Shown: piece by piece, positions 60,812 to 64,000 of the stretch
Layout of the letters: each line of letters begins with the position of its first letter
How positions within the stretch are numbered: position 1 is the first letter of the stretch
Assembly: GCF_000524195.1 (NCBI RefSeq)
Contig: NW_020170402.1
Coordinates: 896,323-960,322 of the forward strand
DNA length: 64,000 bases
Direction: 5' to 3'
Source: Echinococcus granulosus
Taxonomy: Eukaryota > Platyhelminthes > Cestoda > Cyclophyllidea > Taeniidae
Notes under the pieces: model-generated
The model's database searches: none
Told to the model about the DNA's origin: nothing
Seen by the model: the letters and a program-made list of their open reading frames with translations, nothing else
Made by a program: the position numbers and the translations under genes

Positions 60812-63800
60812 GTACTTATATTCAATAGCATTGCATTGAGGAGGGCTGCATTACCATGCACAGCTGAAGGGACATCAGGAGGACACATCATAGGAATGGC
60901 GCTCTATTTGGTCCCAGTGCTTTTTTCCACCACGCACTTTCTAATTTTACTTATGGTTTGCACTTTTTTATTCCAAAAACAACTTTATTTATCTGAAACC
61001 TCAAATTTGGATGATTGCCGACCCATTAATGGCGTTTTCTGTAGGTTTTCGCAGATTTAGCCCCCCACACAGACATTGCCAGTCCATCCACTTACCCTAA
61101 GAAATATCTTGGCCCAGCTGCGGCTGCTGTTATATCATGACAGATATGTGCCACTGCGCAGCTACTAATGCAGCCCCTGGGTTGCTCCCTACAGACGACG
61201 TCACAAAACACGCAAGTCTAGGGAGGCCTATTTATCACAAGCCTGCAGTTGGGAAGAGGAGAACCCCTTGTCAGTTGTAGAGGGCTAAAAGGATCCATGT
61301 GGTAACATGCAAATAAGAAGTGCCATTTTGATGCCTATGTGGATCTTGAAACTTTCCCCGTTATATGTATTGAAGAATGAAAAAGGGTACCCCAAATCTA
61401 TGCCTCAGTTGAGGGCATACGCATAACCCACAATAACGTACTAGGTGATTTAAACCAAACTGGGGCGTTTCGGTTTATACCAGGGATCCACACCTATGAA
61501 GGAACTACAACCATGTTTTTGTAGTACTCATCCTATTATTTACCTAATGCATAGAAGTAATTTAAATCATAGGGAGATTTGTCATTACGACTAAATCATT
61601 TTTGGACAATCTGCTTCGCGTCATTAATGCCACTAAACTACTGACCCTCGAGGTAACCTCGTGGTGGTCCAAGCTGGTGGAAATCGATTTGAGTGAGGTC
61701 TTCACGATAAAAAGGTGTAGCTACGTCTATTTTTAGGCATTCACTGCGCCTTACTGTGCTTGATGTCTTCTGAAGGCTCCAGTTCCTCACAGGAACCTCA
61801 CCTCATCGCTACACACTGTTGCATGCATGCGTCCAGTCAAGCCTACTGTCCGTCATCTTGATGCACGATGCGGGATCTAGACTAAACTGATTCATGGTGG
61901 TCATCTGAGCGGACATTTTTGTTTGGTATCTGCTACTGCATCTCCATTTATATATCTTGGTAAAATGCCGAGTTCTGTTTTGATTTAAAAGTCCCTAAAA
62001 TTTGCGTTATTAGTTATCACCACGGCTGGATAGACGAATTAAATGAAATCTTAGTTCCAAGGTGCTCAATTATTGTAGTATGTTTTGTTTATGGGCATTT
62101 GACCCTACAGACCACCCTTCAGCCTTCCATAAGGTGTGGAAAATGATTTCTTGCATTGAAATTTACAAGATTTATAACAACTACTAAATACAAATGTTCC
62201 CCCGCTGTGAAGGGAAACCATTGTGCAATCTTGGTTCCTGTCAACATTAATCTACTCAATCCCGTTGCTATGAGAAGTAATTTTAGGAAGTGGTCAGGAA
62301 GACGCAAAAAAAACAGACTTGCGACTGTAATAATAAAATTTCTTCCATTTGTTCACTACAACAACATGATCACCTTACTTTCTGCTGTTCCCGTTCCCTT
62401 TTGATACCATAAGATCCTGCCCTATCTCTAGCCACTCTCAGTACTGGTGCGCTGTATAACGTCTCTAGGCCTAGCTCAGGGTCCCCACATTGGTGGCAGT
62501 GGGAAGTGAATCTGGCTAGTGCTACCAATAATCACAAATTTAAAGTCTTTATTGCCAAAAAGCGCAGAGGTTGGCGCACTACGCCGATAGTTGAATCCGT
62601 TGGGATGCACAATAAAGGTGTTAACAATGTCCAATTCTTGTCTTTTTGCACTAGGGCAAGTAAAAATGGAAGCAACACTAAATTTGAATGATTTGCGAAA
62701 GTTTACAGTGATATATTTCCTGCATTTCAGGGCTAAATAAACTTTGGATTAACAGTTAGGAAACGCTGGGAAAAGACAAAGGCGCAAAGGCAGAAAGATC
62801 GGTAGTTACTGGTCATGTAAAGCTACAATAGTTCTGGATCTAGGAAGGCATTTAAACAAATAGTAACTGGCATTTAAAATGCATACACTGTGAAGCATTT
62901 CAAAGTTTACAATATCCTGCAATGTAGTTTACATGGAGGACGAATGTGTGGATCTGGTCAATATCAACTAGGAGCATCAATGATGCTGGAATAAAATGCA
63001 TTTTGGCCCGGAAGGTCAGAAGAGTGACCATGGTAAATGAGGAGTACGAAACTTGAATCGGCAGAAAGTTAGGTAATCGAACATTTAGCCAGACTGTCCA
63101 TTTTCCGTATTTTGGGTTTCCGGCCTTTCCACGCTAGGCTCGTGGCCGTAGCCCCTCTCCCTTCTCCATACCTGTGTACCGCAGAGTGTTTTTCAAGTGT
63201 GACTCAGTCCATTCAACAAAAACTTCTATTCATTTAATTTATACCTGATGTTTTATGGACCTTTTTAATCACGACACCGGTAATAACGGGAGCTGCTTTT
63301 CCCATCTGTGCTACCAGAAAGACGATAAATGTGGCAGAAACATGCTTGCTTAACAGCGCTTTCAATATATCTTTATTTTGGTGGTTATGCATCACGTAAT
63401 TCCATTTTATTAAAGACCAGTATTTATGCAGTGGAATGGATATTGCAGTTTTCACCACCATTCTCTTTCCAATGATGACATTGTGCTACATTCAAGCAGC
63501 ACCTATTCAATTATTCGGAACCTTCTCCATTTAAAAATTCCAATACTTGCTCACTTGAGTCCCTCATGTTGGTTTGGATGATTGGTCAAAAGACAAAATA
63601 GAGAAGCCATCGACCGTAGATGGCTAAATCTGCAAGTAATTCCAATTTTGTGGTTGCCCAAACAGCGTAAACTTATGGTAGATACGTCAATCGCCAGTCC
63701 CAAAGTGTTAATTTGCACTAAAGGTGATTGTAGACTCAGGAAAAAATTGAATCAGACCTACTTACTTATGCATCAAAAAAGATATGCATTAGAAGAGGAT

Positions 63801-64000
63801 AAAACCTGTCTCAAAACCTGGCTCCGTCAAGTTAGCTAAGATGAAATAAGGAATGCTCAAAAGGCGTGGGTAAACAACTTAACAATCAAAGTTTCTGCTT
63901 AAAAATGCGGTCAAATAAAACCAACCTCTTCGATTCCTACTAAAGAAATGACGGTCGCTGATAAATGATAAGAATCAGTACAAAGAATTGTCAATGCAAA
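60812..64000. other. Unassigned DNA to the window edge
   Basis: No exon could be supported. The 85-codon plus-strand frame at 63582-63839 is the longest but has no ATG at its start (it opens with TTG), no splice signals and no recognisable motif. If the 60046 exon is real, this stretch would be its intron. Confidence 0.4.

Noticed and set aside
1..64000. Spliced-leader RNA gene, CRISPR array, prophage or bacterial operon
   Set aside because: No SL exon-like sequence with donor, no spaced repeats and no polycistronic bacterial genes were seen; the window is plainly eukaryotic.

Overview
The window looks like nuclear DNA of a tapeworm, most likely a taeniid (Taenia, Echinococcus or a close relative). 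The coding genes are animal genes split by GT-AG introns, several of them extremely short (32, 35, 36, 40 and 41 bp). Exons are GC-richer than the AT-rich flanks. There are also copies of a small LTR element with the size, non-coding body and terminal repeats of the taeniid terminal-repeat retrotransposon in miniature (Ta-TRIM). There are no bacterial operons, CRISPR arrays or prophages. Three 100-N assembly gaps are present.

Layout. 1-8 kb: AT-rich intergenic DNA with one complete TRIM (1059-2046, minus) flanked by a 5-bp target duplication. 8.0-9.4 kb (plus): an incomplete gene model for a secreted, cysteine-rich precursor. It ends in two K-R-R-G-F-I-G blocks that differ only by synonymous codons, so it may be a neuropeptide or peptide-hormone precursor. 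14.6-15.7 kb: a second, older TRIM. 20.4-21.2 kb (plus): a complete five-exon MDP1 (magnesium-dependent phosphatase, HAD family). 22.0-22.6 kb (minus): the last exon of an NKAPD1-like nuclear protein, convergent with MDP1. 23.2-24.0 kb: a GC-rich island of four degenerate tRNA-like sequences (Val fragment, Ala, Leu, Gly/Arg-like). 26.6-42.8 kb (minus): a complete seven-exon FAM102/EEIG family gene with introns up to 5 kb. 43.5-44.0 kb: a diverged two-copy tandem repeat. 46.8-47.8 kb: a third TRIM. 50.4-51.8 kb (minus): a complete three-exon heparan sulfate 6-O-sulfotransferase. 52.1-52.3 kb: a solo TRIM LTR. 52.9-54.3 kb (plus): an SR-family splicing factor. 54.4-64 kb: mostly unassigned, with one candidate first coding exon near 60.05 kb beside a GC-rich segment.

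The genes do not form one pathway: phosphatase, nuclear protein, C2-domain adaptor, Golgi sulfotransferase and splicing factor are ordinary neighbours. The more unusual points are the possible prohormone, the TRIM family (whose primer-binding site resembles the complement of a tRNA-Leu 3' end) and the solo LTR lying in sense orientation about 0.6 kb upstream of the SR gene.
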